From contig NZ_BOSG01000001.1 in NCBI RefSeq assembly GCF_018403225.1, positions 744,001-808,000 of the forward strand: a stretch of DNA of 64,000 bases, given 5' to 3'. The notes beneath the pieces are model-generated. The model ran no database searches, was not told where the DNA came from, and saw nothing but the letters and a program-made list of their open reading frames with translations. Each line of letters begins with the position of its first letter. Positions within the stretch are counted from its first letter, which is position 1. The stretch is from Paenibacillus sp. J23TS9. GTDB lineage: Bacteria > Bacillota > Bacilli > Paenibacillales > Paenibacillaceae. The position numbers and the translations under genes are program-made. Shown here in pieces: positions 1 to 8,708 of this stretch.

Positions 1-2
1 TG

Positions 3-764
3 GTCCGCTGTATCCGCTTTGCCTCGGTCTTCGGGTTCGGCATCGCTTACCGCACATGGAGAGCACTGCTTGAAGAGCGCGAGGGTATCCGTTATATTGC
101 CATGGAACGGTTTCGGGTAGAACTTGAAAAGCTGATGGAGGGCAGCAGGCCTTGCAGAGGGCTTCACCTTCTTCACCGGAGCGGGCTCCTGTCGGATGCA
201 AAAATCCCTTTTACATATGAACCGGATAGAGATCTGGTTTCGGTGATTGATGAGATATCCCCTGAAAATACAATCATCCGTTGGGCAATGCTCCTTTATG
301 CCTGCGGATTAAGCGCACAAGGGGCACATAACAGCTTGCGTTCATGGACGTTTGCGAATACAATGCGGGAACAAATAGCGGGGATTCTGAGTGTCGGTGA
401 AGCCGTAGGAGCGATGAATACGGATATCCCATATCAAGAACAATGGGTTTCGGTGGTGCTTCAACACGGACGGGAGACGGCTGAACGATGGCTGTTCATG
501 GCGGGTTACATTACCCGGCGGCACCCCGGAGTTTACCCATCTGAAATATTGAAGAACGGCGATGCTTGGACCCGAGAGATGGAAATTTATCATTTGTCCG
601 AGTTATCCGTTACAGGGAAGGACCTGATGGATCTATCCGGACGGAGAGGCGGTCCATGGATCGGAGAGATACTTGGCATCCTGCTTGTTAAAGTAGCTTC
701 TCGAATTCTGCCCAATGACAGAGAGATATTAATTGATGAAGTGAAACGGGTGATGATTACATGA
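3..764 (+). CDS. cca: CCA tRNA nucleotidyltransferase, C-terminal part (5' end outside window)
   Basis: The frame is open from base 3 and has no start in the window. The residues before the first internal Met (RCIRFASVFGFGI...) match the RNA/head-binding segment of class II CCA-adding enzymes (pattern R.IRFA..GF.I...T) followed by a conserved ER...EL.KL helix near base 102-140. The enzyme adds or repairs the 3' CCA of tRNAs; the catalytic nucleotidyltransferase head lies upstream of the window. The stop overlaps the start of birA by four bases (ATGA), and cca-birA is also the order in Bacillus subtilis, which supports the call. The internal ATG at 102 should not be taken as a real start. Confidence 0.85.
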   Translation, partial: VRCIRFASVFGFGIAYRTWRALLEEREGIRYIAMERFRVELEKLMEGSRPCRGLHLLHRSGLLSDAKIPFTYEPDRDLVSVIDEISPENTIIRWAMLLYACGLSAQGAHNSLRSWTFANTMREQIAGILSVGEAVGAMNTDIPYQEQWVSVVLQHGRETAERWLFMAGYITRRHPGVYPSEILKNGDAWTREMEIYHLSELSVTGKDLMDLSGRRGGPWIGEILGILLVKVASRILPNDREILIDEVKRVMIT

Positions 765-1738
765 GTGAGAAGGAAACGCTTCTGGATTTGCTGCTTGCGA
801 ACCCGCAGGAGTTTATATCCGGCGAAGAGATCAGCCGCAGGCTGTCTGTCAGCAGAACGGCCGTTTGGAAACAGATCAATAAACTGCGGGAAGCGGGTTA
901 TGAATTTGAGGCTGTTCCCCATAAAGGTTACCGGATCCTGCGCAAGCCCGAGCGGCTTGATACGTTATCGCTGATCAAAGCTATGAAGACAAAAACCATG
1001 GGCCAAAAGGTAAAGATTATAGAATCTACCGTATCCACGCAGGAGGAGGCCAAGTTATTGGCCGAAGAGGATGCGCCTGAGGGGACTCTTGTGATCGCGG
1101 AGGAACAGACCGGCGGTAAAGGAAGAATGGGTCGTAAATGGTATTCACCTAAAGGCAAAGGAATATGGATGAGCCTTGTGCTCAGACCCAAACAGCCGAT
1201 GCATTACATGCCGCAGCTGACACTGATGACCGGAGTCGCCGTCTGCCGGGCAGTGCGCAGAACTACAGGAGTTATGGCCGGGCTGAAATGGCCTAATGAC
1301 CTGTTGGTGAATGGGCGCAAAATCAGCGGCATTTTGCTGGAATCCGCAGCCGAGGATGAGTATGTACGCTACTGCATTGCCGGAATTGGTATTAGTGTTA
1401 ATCTGGATCCGCAGGATTATCCCGAAGCGCTAACCGATGTTGCCACCTCACTTAAGATCGAAGCGGGTGAAGAGGTTGATCGAGTAGCTCTTATCGCTGC
1501 TGTTCTGGAAGAGTTTGAAGTGCTGTATGCCTTGTATCAGCAGGAAGGCTTCGGACCGATCGCATCGCTATGGGAAGCATTATCCGTTACTCTGGGGAAG
1601 TCAGTGACCGTTAATACAGCCCGTGGAGCTGTCATAGGCACTGCGGAGAAGCTGGATCACAGCGGAGCGCTGCTGATCGCAACCGGCGAGGGACAGCATG
1701 TGTCTATTTTTTCCGGAGATGTCGAACTTAAACGATGA
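761..1738 (+). CDS. birA: Bifunctional biotin-[acetyl-CoA carboxylase] ligase / biotin operon repressor
   Basis: 325 aa. Residues about 5-60 form a winged helix-turn-helix (SRTAVWKQINKLREAG) followed by the KGYRI wing typical of BirA. The ligase core has the biotinyl-AMP loop GKGRMGRKW (about 119-127) and the KWPNDLL...KISGILLE segment, then a short SH3-like C-terminal domain. It activates biotin with ATP and transfers it to the carboxylase carrier protein; the N-terminal domain implies it also represses biotin genes. It starts inside the cca stop codon (ATGA), so translation is probably coupled. Length is normal for the two-domain type. Confidence 0.95.
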   Translation: MSEKETLLDLLLANPQEFISGEEISRRLSVSRTAVWKQINKLREAGYEFEAVPHKGYRILRKPERLDTLSLIKAMKTKTMGQKVKIIESTVSTQEEAKLLAEEDAPEGTLVIAEEQTGGKGRMGRKWYSPKGKGIWMSLVLRPKQPMHYMPQLTLMTGVAVCRAVRRTTGVMAGLKWPNDLLVNGRKISGILLESAAEDEYVRYCIAGIGISVNLDPQDYPEALTDVATSLKIEAGEEVDRVALIAAVLEEFEVLYALYQQEGFGPIASLWEALSVTLGKSVTVNTARGAVIGTAEKLDHSGALLIATGEGQHVSIFSGDVELKR

Positions 1739-1840
1739 AATCATCCACAGGGTTTGCTAAGAATAAATAGATCTTAAGGAAAAAAACTTCTTCATAAAAC
1801 GTGGCCCATGCTGATTTGAATGTACTTCGATAGATGTTTT

Positions 1841-1849
1841 TGTTATACT
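1841..1849 (+). promoter_or_regulatory. Extended -10 promoter for the panBCD transcript
   Basis: TGT followed by TATACT (1844-1849) forms an extended -10 element. There is no good -35 at 16-18 bases, which extended -10 promoters can do without. Transcription would start near 1856, just at the foot of the leader hairpin. Confidence 0.5.
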
Positions 1850-1856
1850 GACATGT

Positions 1857-2014
1857 AGAGGCGGTATCGGCGTGACCGAACTGCACTCTGCCTGTGCAAG
1901 TGAAAGACATGTAGCATTCATAATAGCAAGACGCCGCTACGTTGGATTCTGCTCTGAGCCGAAGGGACCGAGACAGAAGGGACGATCGCAAGTGACTCTT
2001 TTTTGCCCTTTCGG
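1857..2014 (+). ncRNA. Structured 5' leader of panBCD, resembling the pan RNA motif
   Basis: A 13-bp hairpin is visible: 1857-1865 and 1867-1870 pair with 1876-1884 and 1886-1889 around loop 1871-1875. A single adenosine bulges on each side (A1866 and A1885). A stem with two bulged adenosines upstream of pantothenate genes is what I recall of the pan motif, a candidate riboswitch class described near panB/panC/panD. A second stem (1959-1966 with 2006-2014) follows, then an intrinsic terminator. The family assignment is by structure from memory and not by model search. Confidence 0.6.
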
Positions 2015-2016
2015 AA

Positions 2017-2046
2017 CTTTTTAGTGAAATGCTAAAAGGTTTTTTT
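2017..2046 (+). terminator. Intrinsic terminator in the panBCD leader (candidate attenuator)
   Basis: Stem 2017-2024 pairs with 2032-2039 (8 bp, one G.U) around a 7-base loop and is followed directly by seven T's. It lies between the promoter and panB, so panBCD can be expressed only by readthrough. This is the layout of a transcription-attenuation riboswitch. The remaining gap bases 1739-1840 show nothing else. Confidence 0.7.
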
Positions 2047-2087
2047 GTTTTTCAAAATATTCCGAAATGGAAGGAGCTGCAAAAAAA

Positions 2088-2960
2088 ATGGCAGTTAAAC
2101 ATCCGCTAAACATTGTGAAAATGAAAAAAATGAAACAGGAGGGCAGCGCGCTCAGTATGGTCACCGCTTATGATTACCCTACTGCACGTCTGGCTGAGGA
2201 AGCAGGCGTGGATATGATCCTGGTCGGCGATTCACTTGGAAATGTTGTGCTTGGATACGACTCGACACTTCCGGTAACGATTGAGGATATGGTATATCAT
2301 ACGCGCTCTGTAGTACGTGGGGCAGGAAATACCTTTATTGTCGCGGACATGCCGTTTATGACATATCACGGAAGTATTGATGAAACGCTGCGCAATGTAC
2401 GCAAGCTGATGCAGGAAGGTCATGCTCAAGCCGTCAAGATGGAAGGCGGAAGAGAGATCTGCGCTGCAGTTGAAGCGATTGTCGGAGCCGGTGTTCCTGT
2501 ACTCGGACATATCGGTCTTACACCGCAGTCGGTGAATCAAATTGGCGGCTACCGAATTCAAGGCAAGGATGAGAAGGACGCGCAGCGTTTGCTGGATGAT
2601 GCCAAGGCATTGGAACAGGCAGGAGCATTTGGCGTTGTTTTGGAACTGGTAACGGAGCAGGTAGCTGAATACATCACGTCCCAGCTGTCCATTCCAACGA
2701 TTGGAATCGGTGCCGGCCGCGGAGTTGATGGCCAAGTGCTTGTATTCCATGATATTTTTCAATATGCTTCCCCATACCGCAGCAAAAAATTTGTGAAAAC
2801 ATTCGGCGATGCCGGCACCTTGATCCGCGAAGGACTCGCTCAATACGTCAAAGAAGTGAAGGAACGTTCTTTTCCGGATGAGAGCCATGTATTTACTGCA
2901 GAGGATCAAGTTGTGGAGAATTTATACGGTAAAGGCCGGGAAAAGGTGAACAACGCATGA
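2088..2960 (+). CDS. panB: 3-methyl-2-oxobutanoate hydroxymethyltransferase (ketopantoate hydroxymethyltransferase)
   Basis: 290 aa. First step of pantothenate synthesis: transfers a one-carbon unit from 5,10-methylene-THF to 2-oxoisovalerate. The TIM-barrel signatures are present: VGDSLGNVVLGYDSTLPV near the N-terminus with the metal-binding Asp, the DMPFMTYHGS segment, and the GVVLELV strand with the catalytic Glu. An in-frame ATG exists at 2067, but AAGGAG (2071-2076) lies 11 bases before ATG 2088, so 2088 is preferred. It ends in an ATGA overlap with panC and heads the panBCD operon. Confidence 0.95.
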   Translation: MAVKHPLNIVKMKKMKQEGSALSMVTAYDYPTARLAEEAGVDMILVGDSLGNVVLGYDSTLPVTIEDMVYHTRSVVRGAGNTFIVADMPFMTYHGSIDETLRNVRKLMQEGHAQAVKMEGGREICAAVEAIVGAGVPVLGHIGLTPQSVNQIGGYRIQGKDEKDAQRLLDDAKALEQAGAFGVVLELVTEQVAEYITSQLSIPTIGIGAGRGVDGQVLVFHDIFQYASPYRSKKFVKTFGDAGTLIREGLAQYVKEVKERSFPDESHVFTAEDQVVENLYGKGREKVNNA

Positions 2961-3838
2961 AAGCTGTAAGAACCATTACAGAACTCAGAGCACAAATTGA
3001 GGAATTGAAATCCTCTTTAAATAAAACTACCGTCGGCCTGGTACCTACGATGGGGTATCTGCATCAGGGCCATGCCAGCTTGATCCGAGCCGCAAAAGAA
3101 AAATCGGATATCGTGGTAGTCAGCATTTTCGTCAACCCTATCCAATTTGGACCCGGAGAGGACTTTGAAACCTATCCGCGTGATGAAGAAAGGGATTTGG
3201 CAGCTGCGGAAGGAGCAGGAGCTGATCTGGTCTTCCTGCCCTCCGTAGAGACCATGTATCCAAAAGCTGCGAAGACGAGAATTGCTGTCTCAGACGTAAC
3301 CTCCGGTTTGTGTGGAGCATCACGTCCGGGGCATTTTGACGGCGTAACGACGGTTGTTAGCAAGCTGTTTCATATCGTCCAGCCGAATTATGCTTTTTTC
3401 GGCATGAAGGATGCGCAGCAGGTAGCGGTCATTGAGCAAATGGTCTTTGATCTGAACTTTAATGTCGAAATCGTTCCTTGTCCGATCATCCGTGAGGAAG
3501 ACGGTCTTGCACTTAGCTCCCGCAATGTGTACCTGAGCCCTGATGAACGCTCCCAGGCCCTTGTGCTTTCCCAGTCACTGCGCAAGACGCAAGAGGCTCT
3601 GGAGAAGAGGGAGATCCGGACAGCAGGAGAGGCAAGAGATCTTTTGGTGAGCAGCATCAGTAAAACCTCACTGGCTGTAATTGATTACGTAGAAATTGTA
3701 GCTTTTCCAGAGCTTTCACTTCTGGAGGATGAAGCAGGCGTATTAGAAAATAATGAACCTGTTCTGATGGCTCTTGCGGTAAAGTTTGGCAAAACCCGTT
3801 TGATCGATAACTGTCTGTTATACCCGAAGGGAGAATAA
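2957..3838 (+). CDS. panC: Pantothenate synthetase (pantoate--beta-alanine ligase)
   Basis: 293 aa, normal length. Condenses pantoate and beta-alanine through a pantoyl-adenylate. The nucleotidyltransferase HIGH-type motif appears as [13 protein letters not shown] and the KMSKS-type region as [11 protein letters not shown]. The start overlaps the panB stop (ATGA); panD begins 4 bases after its stop, so the three enzymes are made from one message. Confidence 0.95.
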   Translation: MKAVRTITELRAQIEELKSSLNKTTVGLVPTMGYLHQGHASLIRAAKEKSDIVVVSIFVNPIQFGPGEDFETYPRDEERDLAAAEGAGADLVFLPSVETMYPKAAKTRIAVSDVTSGLCGASRPGHFDGVTTVVSKLFHIVQPNYAFFGMKDAQQVAVIEQMVFDLNFNVEIVPCPIIREEDGLALSSRNVYLSPDERSQALVLSQSLRKTQEALEKREIRTAGEARDLLVSSISKTSLAVIDYVEIVAFPELSLLEDEAGVLENNEPVLMALAVKFGKTRLIDNCLLYPKGE

Positions 3839-3842
3839 GAGC

Positions 3843-4226
3843 ATGTTTAGAACGATGATGAAGTCAAAAATACACCGTGCTACCGTAACGGAGGCGAATC
3901 TGAATTATGTTGGCAGCATTACCATTGATGAAGATTTGATGGAAGCTGCCGATCTTCTGGAGAACGAAAAAGTGCAAATCGTGGATAATAACAATGGTGC
4001 ACGCCTTGAAACCTATGTTATTCCAGGACCCCGGGGCAGCGGCGTGATCTGTCTCAATGGCGCAGCAGCGCGTATGGTTCAGCCTGGAGATACCGTCATT
4101 ATTATTTCTTATGCCATGATGTCGAGTGATGAAATCAAGAATCACAAGCCTACGGTCGTGTTCGTTAATGAATCGAATCAGCCTAAGACGACCATGAATA
4201 AGGAAGTGCACGCTACCATTATTTAA
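3843..4226 (+). CDS. panD: Aspartate 1-decarboxylase proenzyme
   Basis: 127 aa. Makes beta-alanine from aspartate. The self-cleavage site Gly24-Ser25 sits in YVGSITID, which yields the pyruvoyl group on the alpha chain. The conserved GARLETYVI and [12 protein letters not shown] segments follow. Third gene of panBCD, so all three enzymes needed for pantothenate from aspartate and ketoisovalerate (apart from ketopantoate reductase) are together. Confidence 0.96.
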   Translation: MFRTMMKSKIHRATVTEANLNYVGSITIDEDLMEAADLLENEKVQIVDNNNGARLETYVIPGPRGSGVICLNGAAARMVQPGDTVIIISYAMMSSDEIKNHKPTVVFVNESNQPKTTMNKEVHATII

Positions 4227-4274
4227 GGTTTGGCTCGACTCGGGTAAAGACAAGGAATGGCAGGTCCATCGAGG

Positions 4275-4333
4275 AATGAAATTGGCTGTATCTACAAAAA
4301 ATGAATGCAGGTGACCGCACTGATTTCATTTTT
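4275..4333 (+). terminator. Possible terminator after panD
   Basis: AATGAAAT (4275-4282) can pair with ATTTCATT (4323-4330), followed by a short T run. The loop is long (40 bases), so this is a weak candidate. The ribosome binding site of the next gene follows closely. Confidence 0.35.
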
Positions 4334-4354
4334 GGTTAAGGGTGGGATGCAGCC

Positions 4355-4984
4355 ATGTTCCAACATGTATTCGCGGAAATGAACCACATGTTAGATGAGA
4401 TCATGAAACATTACCCGACGGCGCAGGAGGCCCAAAAGCATCAGCTGATACAAAAGTGGAATATGCTTAAAACCATGAGTGATGGAATTATTGATGAGTG
4501 GTTATCTTTTGAGGAGAAGATGGGTGAGTTCCGCCAGCATGCCGAGGTGCCTTCCACCTTATTTTCGGAGCAGACACCTGAAATGGAGTTAAACGCATTT
4601 GTGCGCGGACAGGGATATTTCCGGTTACTAATGTACCGTCAGGCCGCCCAGCAATTTTCCCAGGTTATCCGTCAATATCCGGACAGTCTTCTGGCCCGGA
4701 TGTACTTGGCCATGGCACATTTGTATCTCGAGGAAACCAAGGAAGCGCATCTTCATTTTCACTGGATACTCCCGCTGGCCAAAAGCCAGAAGCTGAAGGC
4801 CATGATCTACAATGCGTTAGGATGTATCGCCGTGAAGCATGGGAATGCCGGCAAGGCCCAGGAATTTTTTACATTGGCATTGCAGAGTGATCCCACACTT
4901 CCCGATCCCTTGGTTAATTTGAAGGTTTGCCAGCAAAACCGCGGTCAGCTTCAATATGGCAGCCAGTTGATTTCCTTAATGTAA
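4355..4984 (+). CDS. Tetratricopeptide-repeat protein of unknown function
   Basis: 209 aa, no signal peptide or membrane segment. The C-terminal half carries TPR-like helix pairs (for example FRLLMYRQAAQQFSQVIRQYP, then LARMYLAMAHLYLEETKEA, then IYNALGCIAVKHGNAGKAQ with FTLALQSDP). The N-terminal 70 residues are helical and unassigned. It sits between panD and dinG on the same strand, with its own ribosome binding site. TPR proteins are scaffolds; no partner can be named from the sequence. Confidence 0.7.
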   Translation: MFQHVFAEMNHMLDEIMKHYPTAQEAQKHQLIQKWNMLKTMSDGIIDEWLSFEEKMGEFRQHAEVPSTLFSEQTPEMELNAFVRGQGYFRLLMYRQAAQQFSQVIRQYPDSLLARMYLAMAHLYLEETKEAHLHFHWILPLAKSQKLKAMIYNALGCIAVKHGNAGKAQEFFTLALQSDPTLPDPLVNLKVCQQNRGQLQYGSQLISLM

Positions 4985-4999
4985 GGCAACGCGAAAGGG

Positions 5000-5043
5000 A
5001 CGATGCATCTTGCGCAAAAAAGCGCCTTGAGCATCGCCTTTTT
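5000..5043 (+). terminator. Terminator after the TPR gene
   Basis: CGATGC (5001-5006) pairs with GCATCG (5031-5036). An inner GCGC...GCGC pair strengthens the stem, and a T run follows at 5039-5043. Confidence 0.65.
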
Positions 5044-5121
5044 GTTGTCACTTAATTTTCAAATGTGAAATCTTCTGTTATGCTGGTAATGAGACTGGAA
5101 TGAAAGGATTAAACATAAATC

Positions 5122-7974
5122 ATGAAATTTGCCGTACTGGATTTTGAAACGACAGGCAACCAGTCCGCCGATGAAATTATTCAAGTTGGACTTGCCATCA
5201 TAGAAGAAGATTTGACGATTTCCCGTGTTTATGGTTCCTATGTGAAACCTGGTGTGGAAATTCCGCCTTTTATTACCGGTCTGACAGGCATAACGGAAGC
5301 GGATGTTGCAGATGCACCATCGCTGGAAGAGATGCTCATGGAGCTTGTCCCTATGCTGGATGATGTCATTCTTGTAGGACATAATGTTGCGTTTGACTTT
5401 AATTTTCTGCAGAATGCGCTGGACCGCAGCGGATATTTGCCGTTTTCCGGCCGGATCCTGGATACACTGGACTTTCTTAAAATATGTTTTCCGTCCCTGA
5501 CTTCATATCAATTGGGGCAGGTGACAGCGCATTTTCAAATAAAGCATGATCATCCGCATCAAGCCGATAGCGATGCATTAGCTACAGCCTATGTATTGTT
5601 AAAATGTCTGGATGAGCTGGATGATCTTCCTCTGATTACTTTGCAGCGCTTAAGTGAGCTTTTTGCAGAGGAAGACAGTGACCTCGGCTGGTTTTTCGAC
5701 GGTCTGTGTCAACAAAAGGAACAAGAGCCGATACAGGACCTGAACAGCCATACCTTTTACCGCCAACTGGCGCTTGCTGTGGATGATTGGACTGAAATGA
5801 AGCCGCCGAGAGAGGAATCGGATGATAATCCACTTTCGGGAGTCGATTTCAAAGAGTATCTTGATGAGATTCAGAAACGGTTAAAAGGTATTATGCCCCA
5901 ATATGAAGAGCGTGAACCGCAGTCGATTATGTTCGAAGAAGTGATGAATGCCCTGGATCAGGACAAGCATCTACTAATTGAGGCAGGTACGGGCACTGGT
6001 AAATCTTTGGGTTACCTGATCCCTTCCATATATCAAAGCGTGAAGCAGCAGCAAAAAGTGATGGTTAGCACGCATACCATTAACCTTCAGGAACAGCTCC
6101 GTGAACGGGATGTGCCTCTATTAACACAGGTTGTGCCGTTCCCCTTCAAGGCCGCTGTCTTTAAGGGCAGACAACACTATTTGTGTTTGAGAAAATTTGA
6201 ACATAAAATAAACAGAAGAGACTTCTTTAATCCCAAGGAAGACACGATAACGGCGGCACAGATGATCGTCTGGCTGGCCCAAACCGAAAATGGGGATGAT
6301 GAAGAGCTGAATCTCGGCGGGCGTGGCGGCGACTTCTGGGAAACCGTAAGCAGTGATTCCGATTCATGCCTCGGACGAGGCTGCCCATGGTTCCGCAAAT
6401 GTTATTACCACCGGGCGAAGCATGAAGCAGGCATCGCGGATGTGGTCGTTACGAACCACTCCAAGCTCTTCACCGATGTGAAAGCAGGCCATCAGCTTCT
6501 GCCTGCATATGAGCGTCTGGTGATCGATGAAGCGCATCATTTGGAGGATGTGGCAGGCAAGCATCTCGGACTTAATATGAAATATTTCAGTGTGGTCCAC
6601 ACGCTTACCCGCCTGTACAAGGATGGCCGCAGCGGTCAGCTTCCTGCACTACGCCAGCAGCTCCAGTCCTCGGGACAGGAACGCGCCGGAGACTGGATTG
6701 CGGCAATCGACCGCATCAGTGAGGATCTGGTCGATGTCAAAGAGAACTGGGATAAGCTCAGCGAATCCCTCTTTAGTCTCATTCCGGAGCGTAATGATGC
6801 TGCACCTGGTGATGCCGGTCAGTTTGTACTTCGTTTGCAGCCTGGCAAATGGCCTCAGGAATGGGAGACGCTCAAGGCGCTGGAAAACCAAAATCATGTT
6901 AAAATCAGCGAAATTGTGCGCCGCGGGGAGAAAATGCTTGCAGAGTACAAGGAGGATGAAGACGATTACAGCGCGGACAGCCTGATCACGGATCTAAGCG
7001 GTCTATTTAAGGATTTGGCAGTCGAGCGGGATGATCTTCGTTTCTTCATGAATCTTAATGATGAGACCGTTGTATACTGGATGGAAGCCAGCAGCCATTA
7101 CCGGAGCAAGTCACTCCAGCTGTACGCTGTTCCCGTCGATGTAAGCAAGCAGCTCAAGGATTTGTTCTTTGATAAGAAAAAAAGCGTCATATTGACGTCT
7201 GCCACGTTGTCTGTGGATAAATCATTCCAATACATGATTGATAATCTGGGATTGCAAGAGGATCAGGAAAACGGGCGATTGGTCTCTGTGCAGCTTCCTT
7301 CTCCATTCAATTATCGGGATCAGGCTTTACTGGTGATTCCGCGTGATTTTCCAAGTGTAAAAGGAAGTGTCGGAGATGCAGTGTTTGTGAATACACTGGT
7401 TCAATCTTTGGCGGATACCGCGGTTGCTACCCACGGAAGAATGCTCGTATTGTTTACTTCTTACCGCATGCTAAGGCAGGTCCATGAGCCACTCAAAAAT
7501 GCACTTGCCAGCAGCGATATAACTGTATTAGGCCAAGGTGTTGACAGCGGCAGCCGCACCAAACTCATCCGCAGATTCCAAGACAGCAGCGCTTCTGTAC
7601 TGCTCGGTACAAGCAGCTTCTGGGAAGGTGTGGATATTCCCGGAGAAGCGCTGACTTGTCTGGCTATTGTAAGGCTGCCATTCCAACCGCCGAACCATCC
7701 GCTCGTTGAGGCAAAAAGCGAACTGCTGCAGCGGCAGAAGAAAAACCCGTTTATGAAGCTTTCTGTGCCGCAGGCGGTTATTCGCTTCAAACAGGGCTTT
7801 GGTCGGCTGGTACGTACGGCAAATGATCGTGGGATTGTTATTGTATACGATACGCGTGTGATTGAATCCTATTACGGCAAGTACTTCCTATACTCATTGC
7901 CAGGACCCAAAATGGAACATATGATTACTGAAAAAATGGTTCCTCGCATATCCGAATGGCTTCATGAGGGCTAA
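5122..7974 (+). CDS. dinG: DinG-type ATP-dependent helicase with N-terminal DEDD exonuclease domain
   Basis: 950 aa. Residues 1-180 are a DnaQ-like 3'-5' exonuclease (DFETTG; ...GHNVAFDFNFL; ...HQADSDA). From about 260 comes an XPD/DinG superfamily 2 helicase: Walker A EAGTGTGKS, DEAH box VIDEAHHLED, and C-terminal LGTSSFWEGVDIPG and QGFGRLVR motifs. Four cysteines (C355, C416, C421, C427) have the C-x4-C-x5-C spacing of the E. coli DinG Fe-S domain. The exonuclease fusion is standard for Firmicutes. It probably acts on 5' overhang or damaged DNA. Synteny with panD matches Bacillus. Confidence 0.92.
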   Translation: MKFAVLDFETTGNQSADEIIQVGLAIIEEDLTISRVYGSYVKPGVEIPPFITGLTGITEADVADAPSLEEMLMELVPMLDDVILVGHNVAFDFNFLQNALDRSGYLPFSGRILDTLDFLKICFPSLTSYQLGQVTAHFQIKHDHPHQADSDALATAYVLLKCLDELDDLPLITLQRLSELFAEEDSDLGWFFDGLCQQKEQEPIQDLNSHTFYRQLALAVDDWTEMKPPREESDDNPLSGVDFKEYLDEIQKRLKGIMPQYEEREPQSIMFEEVMNALDQDKHLLIEAGTGTGKSLGYLIPSIYQSVKQQQKVMVSTHTINLQEQLRERDVPLLTQVVPFPFKAAVFKGRQHYLCLRKFEHKINRRDFFNPKEDTITAAQMIVWLAQTENGDDEELNLGGRGGDFWETVSSDSDSCLGRGCPWFRKCYYHRAKHEAGIADVVVTNHSKLFTDVKAGHQLLPAYERLVIDEAHHLEDVAGKHLGLNMKYFSVVHTLTRLYKDGRSGQLPALRQQLQSSGQERAGDWIAAIDRISEDLVDVKENWDKLSESLFSLIPERNDAAPGDAGQFVLRLQPGKWPQEWETLKALENQNHVKISEIVRRGEKMLAEYKEDEDDYSADSLITDLSGLFKDLAVERDDLRFFMNLNDETVVYWMEASSHYRSKSLQLYAVPVDVSKQLKDLFFDKKKSVILTSATLSVDKSFQYMIDNLGLQEDQENGRLVSVQLPSPFNYRDQALLVIPRDFPSVKGSVGDAVFVNTLVQSLADTAVATHGRMLVLFTSYRMLRQVHEPLKNALASSDITVLGQGVDSGSRTKLIRRFQDSSASVLLGTSSFWEGVDIPGEALTCLAIVRLPFQPPNHPLVEAKSELLQRQKKNPFMKLSVPQAVIRFKQGFGRLVRTANDRGIVIVYDTRVIESYYGKYFLYSLPGPKMEHMITEKMVPRISEWLHEG

Positions 7975-8042
7975 GCATGCATCCGAATCAATTGACTGAA
8001 AAACATGTATATAAATTAAGCTGTTAAATAGGGGGAGCAAGC

Positions 8043-8708
8043 ATGAAATCGGAGAAAATATCCGAAGCGGTTGTCCGCAGATTGCCTGTGTATTTAAGAT
8101 ACTTGAATGATCTGAATAAACGCGAGGTATCCACAGTATCATCACAGGAGCTCGGACTGAAGCTGGATTTGAATCCTGCACAGATTCGTAAGGATCTGGC
8201 TTATTTCGGGGATTTTGGCCGCAAGGGGATTGGTTACGATGTATCGTACCTGATCGAGAAAATTCGCCATATCCTGAATCTGGACCAGCAGATCAATGCC
8301 GTGCTCGTTGGAGCCGGTAATCTGGGTCACGCGCTATCGAATTATAACTTATACCTTCGGGAAAATATCAAGATTGTCGCTGTATTCGATGAGAATCCCA
8401 AAAAGGTAGGAACGCGCATCAGTACCTTAACGGTTCAGTCGATGGATGAAATTAGTGAAACGATCAAAGGCCAGAACATCCGTATTGGGATTATTACGGT
8501 TCCTGATGTTGAAGCGCAGAATGTGGCAGATAAGTTGATTACCGCCGGTATTGAGGCTATTCTCAACTTCGCACCAACCATTTTGAAGGCGCCTGCGAAC
8601 ATCCGGATCCATGCGGCTGATTTCACAACAGATCTGCTGAGTCTGGCTTATTATTTGGACAATGGAAAGGACGATTCTGCGGATGACGGAGAACATAAAG
8701 ACAAATAA
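8043..8708 (+). CDS. rex: Redox-sensing transcriptional repressor Rex
   Basis: 221 aa. N-terminal winged helix (about 1-80, including LGLKLDLNPAQIRKDLAYFG and FGRKGIGY) followed by a Rossmann NAD(H) domain with GAGNLGHAL. Rex represses fermentation and respiration genes and is released when NADH rises. The stop overlaps the start region of the next gene by about 25 bases. Acetate kinase and a hydroxyacyl-CoA dehydrogenase lie 5 kb downstream; whether they are Rex targets is not shown. Confidence 0.95.
   Translation: MKSEKISEAVVRRLPVYLRYLNDLNKREVSTVSSQELGLKLDLNPAQIRKDLAYFGDFGRKGIGYDVSYLIEKIRHILNLDQQINAVLVGAGNLGHALSNYNLYLRENIKIVAVFDENPKKVGTRISTLTVQSMDEISETIKGQNIRIGIITVPDVEAQNVADKLITAGIEAILNFAPTILKAPANIRIHAADFTTDLLSLAYYLDNGKDDSADDGEHKDK

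Noticed and set aside
1728..1991. 87-aa - strand frame over the panBCD leader
   Set aside because: The region is better explained by an RNA hairpin and promoter on the + strand.
2232..2909. 225-aa open frame on the - strand
   Set aside because: Lies wholly opposite panB, has no ribosome binding site or family pattern; a shadow of the real gene.
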